Assembly (NCBI GenBank): GCA_021808285.1 | Contig: JAKBBV010000006.1 | Coordinates: forward strand, 22,516-86,515 | Length of the DNA stretch: 64,000 nt | DNA from: Pseudomonadota bacterium | GTDB taxonomy: Bacteria > Pseudomonadota > Alphaproteobacteria > Caulobacterales > Caulobacteraceae | Direction of reading: 5' to 3' | In this document: piece by piece, positions 1 to 7,538 of the stretch | How positions within the stretch are numbered: position 1 is the stretch's first letter | Layout: every line of letters starts with the position of its first letter | The notes under the pieces: generated by a model | Databases searched by the model: none | What the model was told of the DNA's origin: nothing | What the model saw: only the letters and a program-made list of their open reading frames with translations | Made by a program: the position numbers and the translations under genes

Positions 1-1034
1 TGAGCCCTACTTCCCTCGCCGTCCGCGCGGCGGAGCGCCTTGATCTACCGGACTCGCTGTTGCGCGGCGCCATAGCCCGCTTCGTGGCGCGCGCGCGTAC
101 GGAGCTGGCACGCGCCGAGGGGGACGGCGAGGCCGTGTTCGCCCTGGCCATGGATCAGCGGCCGGTGGCCGAGGCGACCGACGCCGCCAACGCCCAGCAT
201 TATGAAGTGCCAGCGGAGTTCTTTCGCCGCATCCTGGGGCCGCACCTGAAATATTCCAGCGGTTACTACGCCAAACCGGATTCGACCCTGGCGGAGGCGG
301 AGGCGGCCGCCCTGACGGCGACCTGCGAGCACGCCGACCTGGCGGATGGCCAACGGGTGCTGGAACTGGGCTGCGGCTGGGGCTCCCTCAGCCTGTGGAT
401 GGCCAAGGCCTATCCGCTGTCGACGATCACCGCCGTCTCCAACTCGCACTCTCAGCGGCGCTATATCCAGGGCGAGGCCAGGGCGCGGGGCCTGAACAAC
501 CTCGTGGTCATCACCCGGGACATGAACAGCTTCAGCCCGCCCAGCCGCTACGACCGGATCGTGTCGGTGGAGATGTTCGAGCACATGTCCAACTGGCGCG
601 CGCTACTGGGCCGCATCCTCCCGGCCCTCGAACCCGATGGGCGGCTATTTCTGCACGTCTTCAGCAATCGGGACCGGCCCTACAGCTATGATGCGTCCGA
701 CCCGGACGACTTCATCGCCCGACACTTCTTCACCGGCGGCATCATGCCCAGCCATGGGCTGATCCGCTGTTTCGCCGACCTGGCGCAGGTCGAGGAGGAA
801 TGGCGCTGGAGCGGCGAGCATTACCGCCGCACGGCCGAGGACTGGCTGGCCAATTTCGACCGCGAGACGCCGAACCTGAAACCGATCCTCAGGGAGGTCT
901 ACGGCCGGGACGCGGCGATCTGGCGGCGGCGATGGCGTCTGTTCTTTCTCGCCGTGGCGGGCATGTTCGGCGACGATGGGGGCCGGGTTTGGGGGGTCAG
1001 CCACTATCGCCTGCGCCCCGTGGGCCGCGCCTGA
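1..1034 (+). CDS. Cyclopropane-fatty-acyl-phospholipid synthase-like SAM methyltransferase (5' edge cut by one base)
   Basis: SAM-dependent methyltransferase of the CFA-synthase superfamily, which modifies unsaturated acyl chains of membrane phospholipids. The SAM-binding motif I (VLELGCGWGS) is at about residues 120-129. The central region matches the family (SSGYY, VSVEMFEHM). The frame is open to the window edge and the first two bases are 'tg' followed by AGC CCT. The real start is therefore probably an ATG whose A lies just outside, giving about 344 aa; an internal TTG at 60 would remove conserved N-terminal helix sequence. The next gene, a DUF2177 membrane protein, begins 24 bp downstream on the same strand. 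These two families are often found together in alphaproteobacterial lipid-modification clusters. The exact lipid product is not known. Confidence 0.8.
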   Translation, partial: SPTSLAVRAAERLDLPDSLLRGAIARFVARARTELARAEGDGEAVFALAMDQRPVAEATDAANAQHYEVPAEFFRRILGPHLKYSSGYYAKPDSTLAEAEAAALTATCEHADLADGQRVLELGCGWGSLSLWMAKAYPLSTITAVSNSHSQRRYIQGEARARGLNNLVVITRDMNSFSPPSRYDRIVSVEMFEHMSNWRALLGRILPALEPDGRLFLHVFSNRDRPYSYDASDPDDFIARHFFTGGIMPSHGLIRCFADLAQVEEEWRWSGEHYRRTAEDWLANFDRETPNLKPILREVYGRDAAIWRRRWRLFFLAVAGMFGDDGGRVWGVSHYRLRPVGRA

Positions 1035-1058
1035 CCGCCGAAGGGAAGGAGGCCCAGT

Positions 1059-1478
1059 ATGGTCATTCGCTGGATTGTCGCCTGGTTGGCCGCGGCGCTC
1101 ATCTTCGCGGGCCTGGATGCGGTGTGGCTGATCTCGACGAACGCCACGCTCTACAGACCGGTTCTGGGGCCTGTGCTCGCAGCGCAGGTGCGGCCGATCC
1201 CGGCGGTCCTGTTTTATCTGGTCTATCTGACCGGCACGGTGGTCCTGGCGGTCGGGCCGGCCCTGGCGGCGCGAAACTGGCGGCGGGCGAGCCTCAACGG
1301 CGCCCTGTTTGGGTTCTTCGCCTATGCCACCTACGACCTGACCAATTTCGCCACCCTGGCGGTGTGGTCGACGCGGATCACGCTTCTGGACCTCGCCTGG
1401 GGAACCTTCCTGACCGCCGCCGGAGCGACGGCGGGCTATCTCGGCGGGGCCTGGGCTTCGCGCCGGTCTCAGGACTGA
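1059..1478 (+). CDS. DUF2177 family integral membrane protein
   Basis: A 139-aa hydrophobic protein with about four membrane-spanning segments and charged loops, matching DUF2177 in length and in its N-terminal pattern (GLDAVWLI, then YRPVLGP, LVYLTG). A good ribosome site (GGAAGGAGG) sits just before the ATG. It follows the CFA-synthase-like gene by 24 bp and is probably cotranscribed. The biochemical function is unknown. The recurrent neighbourhood with lipid methyltransferases suggests a role in membrane-lipid modification, which is inference. Its stop codon overlaps the end of the convergent msr gene by 10 bp. Confidence 0.75.
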   Translation: MVIRWIVAWLAAALIFAGLDAVWLISTNATLYRPVLGPVLAAQVRPIPAVLFYLVYLTGTVVLAVGPALAARNWRRASLNGALFGFFAYATYDLTNFATLAVWSTRITLLDLAWGTFLTAAGATAGYLGGAWASRRSQD

Positions 1479-1975
1479 TCGGAGCCGAAGACATCCCTGA
1501 CGATGGCCTCAAGTCCTTCCGCATCGACCGCGTCGAAGGCCCCGAGATGAGTGCTGTCCACATCGAGCACGGCGATGAGCCGGCCCTTTCCGTCGAGAAC
1601 AGGAACGACAATCTCGCTACGCGACCGGGAGTCGCAGGCGATATGGTCGGCGAACGCCTCCACATCCTCGACGTTGACGGTCTGGCGCCGCGCGGCCGCC
1701 GCGCCGCACACGCCGCGACCGAAGGCGATGCGCAGACAGCCCAGCGTGCCCTGATAGGGCCCGACCACAAGCTCGGCCTCCTTGGCGGGATCGACCCGAT
1801 AGAAACCGGTCCAGAAGAAGCTGGGAAAGGCCTGGGCGAGCATGGCGGCGACGCTGGCCATGCGGGCAACCTCATCCGGCTCACCCTCCGTAACCGCGGC
1901 GATCTCCTGGCGCAGGAGCGCATAACGCGCCGCCTTGTCGGCGGGCAGGGCATCGGCGGTGAAGGTTTCGGCCAT
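1469..1975 (-). CDS. msrC: Free methionine-(R)-sulfoxide reductase (GAF-domain fRMsr)
   Basis: GAF-fold enzyme that reduces free L-methionine-(R)-sulfoxide using thioredoxin. The 168-aa protein has all three family cysteines at C80, C90 and C114, in the motifs GPYQGTLGC, GRGVCG and HIACDSRSRSEIVVP. Their spacing equals that of E. coli YebR/MsrC (84/94/118). The start chosen is the ATG at 1975 (MAETFTADAL), because a longer in-frame extension upstream carries no family similarity. The gene is convergent with the DUF2177 gene and overlaps it by 10 bp. Cytosolic; probably part of oxidative repair. Confidence 0.88.
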   Translation of the reverse strand: MAETFTADALPADKAARYALLRQEIAAVTEGEPDEVARMASVAAMLAQAFPSFFWTGFYRVDPAKEAELVVGPYQGTLGCLRIAFGRGVCGAAAARRQTVNVEDVEAFADHIACDSRSRSEIVVPVLDGKGRLIAVLDVDSTHLGAFDAVDAEGLEAIVRDVFGSDQS

Positions 1976-2147
1976 GGGCCTCCATAGCCCAGGGGCGGGA
2001 GGGTTCAAGGCCTCTGCGGCATTGACGGCCGTCACGGCAGGCCGCCGGCAGGTGTGAACAATCGTCGCGGGAGTCCGGTGGCCCTTGAGATTCGTGTTGC
2101 GTTGCAGCATTATTCTGCATCCGCTAACGATCCCGGGTGGCCCTGCC

Positions 2148-2438
2148 ATGACCTCGCCCTTCGCCGCCTTCATCCAACTGAATACCAGTGCGGTCGAACT
2201 CGGGGTCGAGTCCGTCGAGGTCATCGGTCTGCGCTGGCTTCAGGCCGTGGAGAGCCTGGGAGGTCTGGCCGAGGAAGCGAGCCTGATGGTCGCGGAAAAG
2301 GCCAAGGCCCTGCTCGACGCCCAATTTCTCATCGCGCTGGCGATTCTGTCAGGCCGTGCCGAGGAGGCGCCCGCCCGCGCGGTGGCGCTCTATCGTGGTC
2401 GGGTGCAGGCTAATCGTCATCGTCTGTCTCCCGCCTGA
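2148..2438 (+). CDS. Small helical protein, phasin-like (unknown)
   Basis: A 96-aa, mostly helical, Ala/Glu/Leu-rich protein (MTSPFAAFIQLNTSAVELG...). It has no signal peptide and no clear membrane segment. The amphipathic helical pattern resembles small phasin-like proteins of alphaproteobacteria, but no diagnostic motif is visible, so the function is unknown. The ATG at 2148 is preferred over an upstream in-frame ATG at 2085, since the intervening residues look like non-coding translation. The next small gene starts 25 bp downstream on the same strand, suggesting a two-gene unit. Confidence 0.5.
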   Translation: MTSPFAAFIQLNTSAVELGVESVEVIGLRWLQAVESLGGLAEEASLMVAEKAKALLDAQFLIALAILSGRAEEAPARAVALYRGRVQANRHRLSPA

Positions 2439-2463
2439 ATCTCACGCGCCTCACGAGTCCGTC

Positions 2464-2781
2464 ATGAAGACCTACAATCTCGATCTCCGACATGCGCCGT
2501 CCAAGCGCCGCCTCAACGCCCTGCCCGGCAACCGGCTTGACCCCCTCAAGGCGCGTCTTCCGGACGATCAGGCGGCCATCCGATGGGCCCAGGGCGAGCT
2601 GCTGGACTTCGCCCGCAAGGCCCGGGGCGAAAATTACCAATATGTCGAGGCGGCGGTGACCGAGCTTCTTCCTTTCGGCCAGCAGTTCGAGGGCAAGGAC
2701 TATCGCCGCCTGGGCCGTTGGGTGTGCAATGCCGAAGGTCTGGCCTGGCGCGACGCCCGCGCCCTGGAAATGGCGGACTGA
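2464..2781 (+). CDS. Conserved hypothetical protein, 105 aa
   Basis: A soluble, charged 105-aa protein beginning MKTYNLDLRHAPSKRRL. It has no signal peptide, membrane segment or cysteine pair, and I do not recognise a named family. The codon pattern (GC-rich third positions) and the compact, aromatic- and charge-balanced C-terminal half (GRWVCNAEGLAWRDARALEM) look genuinely coding. The start at 2464 is chosen because the 36 residues upstream in the same frame look like translated intergenic DNA. It lies 25 bp after the small phasin-like gene and ends 7 bp from the convergent beta-lactamase gene. Confidence 0.55.
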   Translation: MKTYNLDLRHAPSKRRLNALPGNRLDPLKARLPDDQAAIRWAQGELLDFARKARGENYQYVEAAVTELLPFGQQFEGKDYRRLGRWVCNAEGLAWRDARALEMAD

Positions 2782-2788
2782 ACCGGTC

Positions 2789-3667
2789 TCAGGCCAGCGC
2801 CCGGTAGACGACGGCCCCGACCTCGGCCAGGGCGGCGTCCAGAGCCGCGTCGCGCACGGCGGCTCCGAAGGTATAGACCGCGGCGAAGAGCGGGGCCCCG
2901 CCCCCGGGCGGCCAGACGACGCCCACATCCGCGGCGATGCCCGCCCCGGGATTCGAGCCGGTCTTGTCCCCCGTTTTCGCCCCCTTGGGCCAGCCGGCGC
3001 GCAGGCGGCCAAGGCCGGTGGCGGTCTCCTCCAGCCAGGCGAGCAACTGCGCGCGCGAACCGCGCGAGAGGACAGGGCCGAATAGCGCCGCCTGCAGATC
3101 GGCCCGCATGGCGGCTGGCGTCGTGGTGTCGCGGATGTCCGAGGCCGGGCCTTCATTGAGTTGCGGCTCCCAGCGATCCAGCCGCGTCGTCGGATCTCCC
3201 AGCCGCCGGGCCAGAGCTGTGACCGCCGCCGGGCCGCCGACATTCCGCATCAGCAGGGTCGCGGCAGTGTTGTCGCTGAGCGTCACCGCGGCGGCGCACA
3301 GGTCCGCCAGGGTCATTGCACCCTCCGACAGATGGGCCCGGGTCGCCGGCGCATAACTCATCAGATCGGCGGAACCGTAGGCGATCCGGCGACCCAGGCT
3401 CTCCTCGCCCTGATCGACCCGTCGCAGGACCTCGGCGACGAGCAGCCATTTGAAGCTGCTGCACATGCGGAAGCGCTCCTGCGCCCGCCACCCCAGGGGG
3501 GCGCGTCCAGCGCGGACCGCCGACACCCCCAACCGCCCGCCGATTCGCCGCTCGATCCGGGCAAAGGCGGCAGGGGCCGGCTCACTCGCCCAGGCGGGGC
3601 CAAAGCCGGCGGCCGCGGCTGCGAGGGCGGCGCCCAGGGCCCAACGGCGGGTCGCGAAGAGGGACAT
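2789..3667 (-). CDS. bla: Class A serine beta-lactamase
   Basis: Periplasmic enzyme hydrolysing beta-lactam antibiotics. The 292-aa precursor has the class A signature set in order: S70-x-x-K73 (CSSFKW), SDN at 131-133, E167..N171 (WEPQLN) and KTG at 235-237 (DKTGSN). A second KTG lies four residues earlier (KTGDKTG). The N-terminus MSLFATRRWALGAALAAAAAG has a hydrophobic core after paired arginines, so Tat export is possible. The start at 3667 gives the usual family length. It lies 60 bp downstream of the YiiX-like gene on the same strand and could be cotranscribed with it. No mobile element is adjacent, so it is probably an intrinsic chromosomal enzyme. The substrate range cannot be read from sequence. 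Confidence 0.88.
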   Translation of the reverse strand: MSLFATRRWALGAALAAAAAGFGPAWASEPAPAAFARIERRIGGRLGVSAVRAGRAPLGWRAQERFRMCSSFKWLLVAEVLRRVDQGEESLGRRIAYGSADLMSYAPATRAHLSEGAMTLADLCAAAVTLSDNTAATLLMRNVGGPAAVTALARRLGDPTTRLDRWEPQLNEGPASDIRDTTTPAAMRADLQAALFGPVLSRGSRAQLLAWLEETATGLGRLRAGWPKGAKTGDKTGSNPGAGIAADVGVVWPPGGGAPLFAAVYTFGAAVRDAALDAALAEVGAVVYRALA

Positions 3668-3726
3668 GCGGGACTTTCGGGGCTTGAAGGGGCGAGAGCG
3701 CCCCATTGGGATAGGCTTCGCCGCCT

Positions 3727-4344
3727 TTATGCGGTGTGAATCACGGCCACAGGCTCGACCTTCGGATCGGAGGCGATGTCGGCGGGAGCGATGAAACCCA
3801 GACCGTCCCAGGTCAGCGTGACGCCCACGCGCCGCAGGCACTCATAGACATATTCTGAGCAGATATATTCGTCCCTCGGCCGGATCGGTCGCGGCAGTCT
3901 CAGCCCACCCCAACCGAGCGCGATGCGCAGCATGATGCGCAGGATCTCCGCCATGTCATAGGGCGCGCCAAAGCGTCTGAGGGCGAAGCGGCTCATCGAC
4001 CGCAGTCCCTCGCGGGTCGCCAGGGCGGCGAAGTCGGCGTGACGGGCGAGGACCATGCGCCCATCGAAGGGCCTCTGATGCGGCCCCGAGCCTGCGGCGA
4101 GGCTGCTCATCGCCACGGCGCCGACACCGGTCGCCACCGCCTGGAGCAGCATGATGCGGTCAACAAAGGGCACGCGCACGACCAGAGCCACATGACTGAA
4201 GGGGCTATGGGTCCCCCAGGCGATGGCCCGAGAACTCAAGTCGCGGCCGGCGAAGAGCAGGAGATCGCCGGTCCGGATCCGCGGCCTCACCTTGTCGTAG
4301 GGTTCTGCGGGAAGGTCATCGAACGCGGCCGGGGAAAGGGTCAC
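3727..4344 (-). CDS. Permuted NlpC/P60-like (YiiX/YebB-type) hydrolase
   Basis: A 205-aa protein of the permuted papain-fold family. It shows the N-terminal block RTGDLLLF, a catalytic His at about 51 (SHVALVV) and a downstream Cys at about 162 (YICSEYVYE). That His-before-Cys order marks the circularly permuted LRAT/YiiX subgroup, whose members act as amidases, thiol acyltransferases or peptidases. The substrate is unknown. The likely start is a GTG at 4344 that overlaps the stop of the upstream membrane-protein gene by 4 bp (GTGA), a sign of translational coupling. No signal peptide is seen, so it probably acts in the cytosol or at the inner face of the membrane served by its two membrane-protein partners. 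Confidence 0.7.
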   Translation of the reverse strand: MTLSPAAFDDLPAEPYDKVRPRIRTGDLLLFAGRDLSSRAIAWGTHSPFSHVALVVRVPFVDRIMLLQAVATGVGAVAMSSLAAGSGPHQRPFDGRMVLARHADFAALATREGLRSMSRFALRRFGAPYDMAEILRIMLRIALGWGGLRLPRPIRPRDEYICSEYVYECLRRVGVTLTWDGLGFIAPADIASDPKVEPVAVIHTA

Positions 4345-5069
4345 GACCGCCCTTCTCCAGATATCGTCGCCGCCGCCACCGCCCAGGCGGCCACGGTCAG
4401 GGCCAGAGAGTCCGCCGCTTCGCCCCAGACCGTCGGGAACCGCACCCCCTCGACCAGACGCCAGCCCCAGACGAGCAGGGTGAACCCCGTCATCTGAAGG
4501 GCGACCAGGACGGCGGCCGGCCGGATCCATCTTCGGGTCATCAGCGCCGGGCCGGCGGCCAGATAGGCCAGACCGGTCGCCGCCGCCCAGAACCTGGGGC
4601 CGGGAATCCAGCCCGGAACCAGGCCGGCGGTCTCCTTCAGGTAGACGAGATGGGCCAGGCCGAGAGGAAGGACCGCCAGGCCCAGCCCGATCTGGGCTCC
4701 GCGGGCGTCGCCGCTCCCCGGCGCCAGAGCGAGAGCCCCGGCGGTCATGACCAACGATTCTCCGCAATTCTCCCAACCCGCCGCCGCCAGAGGGCGAGCC
4801 AGGGCGGGCCCAAGCTTGAACATCAGAAGCCAGACCAGAAAGGCGCTGGCGAGCAGGCAGGCGGCCGCCTGCGTCGTCCGCGGCCAGAAGAGGCCCAGGC
4901 CGCCTCCCAGAGAGACCATGGCGGTGGCGTAGACCAGGGCCAGGCGCCCCGGCGTCGTCCTGTCCGCGCCCGCCCAGATCGTCGCGAAATCGCCCTGAAC
5001 CAGGCTGAGCGCCCCCAAGGCGATGAGGGTCAGAGCGAAGGCCAGGCGGGCGGCGCTCACCCTGTTCAA
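4341..5069 (-). CDS. DoxX-like polytopic membrane protein
   Basis: An integral membrane protein of about 242 aa with roughly seven hydrophobic segments (for example AFALTLIALGALSL, LAVLPLGLAHLVYL). The conserved block WENCGESLVMTAGALAL resembles DoxX-type membrane proteins. The start is taken as a TTG at 5069 overlapping the upstream stop (TTGA); a GTG at 5060 is an alternative three codons in. It is coupled at its 3' end by a 4-bp overlap to the YiiX-like hydrolase gene. The function is unknown. The three-gene coupling suggests a joint membrane-envelope task. Confidence 0.6.
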   Translation of the reverse strand: MNRVSAARLAFALTLIALGALSLVQGDFATIWAGADRTTPGRLALVYATAMVSLGGGLGLFWPRTTQAAACLLASAFLVWLLMFKLGPALARPLAAAGWENCGESLVMTAGALALAPGSGDARGAQIGLGLAVLPLGLAHLVYLKETAGLVPGWIPGPRFWAAATGLAYLAAGPALMTRRWIRPAAVLVALQMTGFTLLVWGWRLVEGVRFPTVWGEAADSLALTVAAWAVAAATISGEGRS

Positions 5070-5578
5070 GTCCGCGCCGGAGAGGTGTCGTCGAAACGCC
5101 ACAGACCCGTGAACCCGGCGCGATAGCGCCAGGCCAGCAGGATCCAGCCGAGCGCCCAGCCGCCGCCCCAGACGAAGTTGCCGGTCAACTGCAGATGGAA
5201 AAGGAGGATGACGCAGACGGGCGGCGCCAGGATCGCCAGGCCCAGCGGCGCCGTCCGTCGCCACAACAGGGCCAGTCCCCCAAAGGCGTAATCGACCATC
5301 AGCAAGGGGTTCATGAAGCCCGAGGCGTTCAGAGCGTCGGAGAAGGCCTTGGAGGCCGGGGTCGGCTCATGAACGCCCGCCCCCCCGAACCAGAGCAGAG
5401 TCGCGACCATGCCGGCGACGAAGAGAAAATAGCCGCCGTAAAGCCAGCGCGCGCCGCGCCAGAACCACTCCACCAGACTGGTCCCGGCCACCGCGCGACG
5501 CGCCGCATCGCCGCCCAGGACGGGCGTCAGCAGGCCCAGACCGGAGAAGACGATGATTACAAACGGCAGAAGGTTCAT
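5066..5578 (-). CDS. DoxX-like membrane protein, 170 aa
   Basis: A 170-aa membrane protein with about four hydrophobic segments, starting MNLLPFVIIVFSGLGLLTPVL at an ATG. The central block DALNASGFMNPLLMVDYAFGGLALL resembles DoxX-family proteins (a GYLF/NP-type motif after the first helix pair). It is the first gene of a minus-strand set of three with 4-bp overlaps (this gene, a second DoxX-like gene, a YiiX-like hydrolase). The product is an inner-membrane protein of unknown role. The upstream 297 bp is a divergent intergenic region shared with the PhzF-like gene. Confidence 0.6.
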   Translation of the reverse strand: MNLLPFVIIVFSGLGLLTPVLGGDAARRAVAGTSLVEWFWRGARWLYGGYFLFVAGMVATLLWFGGAGVHEPTPASKAFSDALNASGFMNPLLMVDYAFGGLALLWRRTAPLGLAILAPPVCVILLFHLQLTGNFVWGGGWALGWILLAWRYRAGFTGLWRFDDTSPART

Positions 5579-5875
5579 GGCGTCTCCCCCTCCAAGCCTG
5601 CCCGCGACCCACCGCAGTTTTCGCCTATTCGGGGCCGGGCGGGGCCTCAGACCTCGACTTTATCCAGGGTTGGACCGCCGGAGCAATTCGACCCGTACGC
5701 GAGGAACGCCGCCGCTCACCGCAGTCCCATCCGGCGCCTTTGCGAGGAGACCCCGGTCCATCGTCTGAAAGAAGGACAGGATCGGACACGGACAGGGTCG
5801 GGTCCAGTGCACGGCGTCGCCCAGAGCCGCGTGTCAAGGGACGCCCCAAGCTGATAGGCTCCTTCGCCCACAGAG
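5579..5875. other. Intergenic region, divergent promoters presumed
   Basis: A 297-bp gap between the minus-strand DoxX-like gene and the plus-strand PhzF-like gene. It should hold two divergent promoters. I see no convincing -35/-10 pair, dyad or small gene; short frames here have no ribosome site and no family resemblance. Confidence 0.5.
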
Positions 5876-6880
5876 ATGGAGGTCGGGTTGAGCGACGACA
5901 GATACGGGGACGGTGCGCCGAGCCTGCCCCGACGTGGCGTACTCTCGGGTCTGGGCTTCTCGGGTCTGGGCCTCTCGGGTTTGGGCCTCTCGACGGTCGG
6001 CGCGCCGATGGCGGTCGCAGAAGGCCGCCAGACGGAGGCCCGAACCTATGCCTTCAGCCAGGTGGACGTGTTTTCCCCCGAGCGGTTCGGGGGCAATCCC
6101 CTGGCGGTGGTGATCGGCGCCGACGACCTGAGCGAGGACGACCTCAAACGGTTCTCCATCTGGACGAATCTCAGCGAAACCACGTTCCTTCTGAAGCCCA
6201 CCCATCCGCAGGCGGACTATCGCGTGCGCATCTTCTCTCTTGGCGACGAATTGCCCTTTGCCGGACACCCAACCCTGGGAACCTGTCATGTCTGGCTCAG
6301 GGCCGGCGGCGCGCCCAAGGGCGCGCACATCATCCAGGAATGCGCCCTGGGCCTGGTGCGCCTTCTCCGGGCGGACGGGCGGCTGGCCTTTGAGGCCCCG
6401 CCCTTGAGGCGTGCGCCGCCTCTGGACGCGGAGAGCCTGGCCCATATCCGCCGGGCGCTGGGCCTGGGCGAGGACGAGATCACCGCCTCGGCGCTTCTGG
6501 ATGCGGGCCTGAAACAGCCGGCCATCATGATCCGCAGCCGAGAGCGACTGCTCGCGCTCAAGGTGAACTGGGCGGCCATGAACCTGAAGGTCCTGGGCGT
6601 GATCGCGCCCTGGCCCTCGCCGGCCCGGCCGGGCGATCCCCTGTTCGAGGTGCGGTGGTTCGATTCGACCTTGCCGGCCGGCGAAGATCCGGTGACCGGC
6701 AGTTTCAACGCCAGCGCCGCCCGCTGGATGATCGGCGCGGGCATGGCGCCGGATCGCTATGTCGTCAGTCAGGGAACGGCCCTGGGGCGTGTGGGCCGCG
6801 TCCACGTGGACAAGGACGGCGACAGTATCTGGATCGGCGGCGATGCGACCGATCACATTCTGGGTCAGCTGCAGCTTTAG
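5876..6880 (+). CDS. PhzF-family isomerase/epimerase-like protein with atypical N-terminal extension
   Basis: A 334-aa member of the PhzF fold (diaminopimelate-epimerase-like; PhzF isomerises an intermediate of phenazine synthesis, while most homologues have unknown substrates). Family landmarks are FGGNPLAVV (71-79), the catalytic Glu at 101 in NLSETTF, His131 in FAGHPTLGT and Asp271 in GEDPVTGSFN. The first 44 residues are unusual: paired arginines (LPRRG) lead into a Gly/Leu/Ser-rich stretch made by a 15-bp tandem repeat and ending APMAVAEG, like a Tat signal. Normal PhzF proteins are cytosolic and begin near the YAFSQVDVFS block, so an internal ATG at 6008 is a serious alternative start. 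No phenazine genes are nearby. Confidence 0.75.
   Translation: MEVGLSDDRYGDGAPSLPRRGVLSGLGFSGLGLSGLGLSTVGAPMAVAEGRQTEARTYAFSQVDVFSPERFGGNPLAVVIGADDLSEDDLKRFSIWTNLSETTFLLKPTHPQADYRVRIFSLGDELPFAGHPTLGTCHVWLRAGGAPKGAHIIQECALGLVRLLRADGRLAFEAPPLRRAPPLDAESLAHIRRALGLGEDEITASALLDAGLKQPAIMIRSRERLLALKVNWAAMNLKVLGVIAPWPSPARPGDPLFEVRWFDSTLPAGEDPVTGSFNASAARWMIGAGMAPDRYVVSQGTALGRVGRVHVDKDGDSIWIGGDATDHILGQLQL
5945..5989 (+). repeat. 15-bp tandem repeat (x3) in the PhzF-like N-terminus
   Basis: Three adjacent 15-bp units beginning TCGGGTCTGGGC, differing by one or two bases, encode Ser-Gly-Leu-Gly-Phe/Leu three times in frame. The repeat lies only in the putative leader region of the PhzF-like gene. Confidence 0.9.
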
Positions 6881-6892
6881 AGGCGCCGGACT

Positions 6893-7363
6893 TCAGCCGC
6901 GCGCCGGTCCGCCCGCGTGGCGTCGCGCGCGAACCATGGCGGCGTCGAGCGCCTGCAGGAATCGCGACCGGTCGGCGGTCGTGAAGGGCGGCGGCCCGCG
7001 GGTGACCTCGCCGAACGACCGCAGATGCTCGCCCACCGCCCGGGAGGCCAGAGCCGTCCCGATATTGTCGGCGGTGAAGGCCCGGCCGGCCGGATGCAGG
7101 GCCTGCGCGCCGGCGGCGAGCACGCGCTGGGCCAGGGGAATGTCCGCGGTGATGACCACATCGCCCGGCGCCGCCCACCCCGCGATCCAGTCGTCGGCGA
7201 CATCGGGGCCCGCGTCCACGACAACCTGTCGGATGCGTGGGCGGTCAGGAAGCCGCAGCCAGGAATTGGACACCACCACGACCTCCACGCCATAGCGCGC
7301 GGCCACCCGATAGGCTTCGTCCTTCACCGGGCAGGCGTCGGCGTCGATATAGAGGATCGTCAT
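6893..7363 (-). CDS. yaiI: YaiI/YqxD family (DUF188) protein
   Basis: A 156-aa protein of the YaiI/YqxD (DUF188) family, which has a PIN-like fold and an uncertain, possibly nuclease, role. Recognisable blocks are the N-terminal ILYIDADACPVKDE, the central DAGPDVADDWI, and GDVVITADIPLAQRVL followed by FTADNIG. Acidic residues in these blocks are where a metal site would sit. Length is normal for the family and the ATG start is clear. The gene is convergent with the PhzF-like gene (12 bp between stops), and a tRNA gene begins just upstream. Cytosolic. Confidence 0.88.
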   Translation of the reverse strand: MTILYIDADACPVKDEAYRVAARYGVEVVVVSNSWLRLPDRPRIRQVVVDAGPDVADDWIAGWAAPGDVVITADIPLAQRVLAAGAQALHPAGRAFTADNIGTALASRAVGEHLRSFGEVTRGPPPFTTADRSRFLQALDAAMVRARRHAGGPARG

Positions 7364-7406
7364 GCCTCAAAACCTGCGCGCCGATCCCGCCGCGCCGTGA
7401 GACCAC

Positions 7407-7481
7407 GGTAGGCCCGGCAGGACTCGAACCTGCAACCAGACCGTTATGAGCGGCCGGCTCTAACCATTGAGCTACGGGCCC
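7407..7481 (-). tRNA. tRNA with CAU anticodon, probably tRNA-Ile2
   Basis: On the minus strand the sequence folds as a full cloverleaf: acceptor GGGCCCG pairing with CGGGCCT (G1-U72 wobble), D arm GCTC/GAGC, anticodon stem GGCCG/CGGTC around loop CTCATAA, and T arm CAGG-TTCGAGT-CCTG. The anticodon is CAU at about 7444-7446. The lack of an initiator-type C1-A72 mismatch excludes tRNA-fMet. The closest overall resemblance is to the lysidine-modified tRNA-Ile2 (reads AUA) rather than elongator tRNA-Met, but this cannot be settled by eye. The encoded 3' end reads CCG, so CCA must be added after transcription. Confidence 0.85.
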
Positions 7482-7538
7482 CCGAAGGCGGAGGAAGGCG
7501 CCTCGCCTATCACGCGCGCCGCTCCCGTCAAACTGGCG

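Noticed and set aside
5625..5849. Small minus-strand frame in the gap upstream of the PhzF-like gene
   Set aside because: No ribosome site, arginine/proline-rich composition typical of translated GC-rich noncoding DNA.
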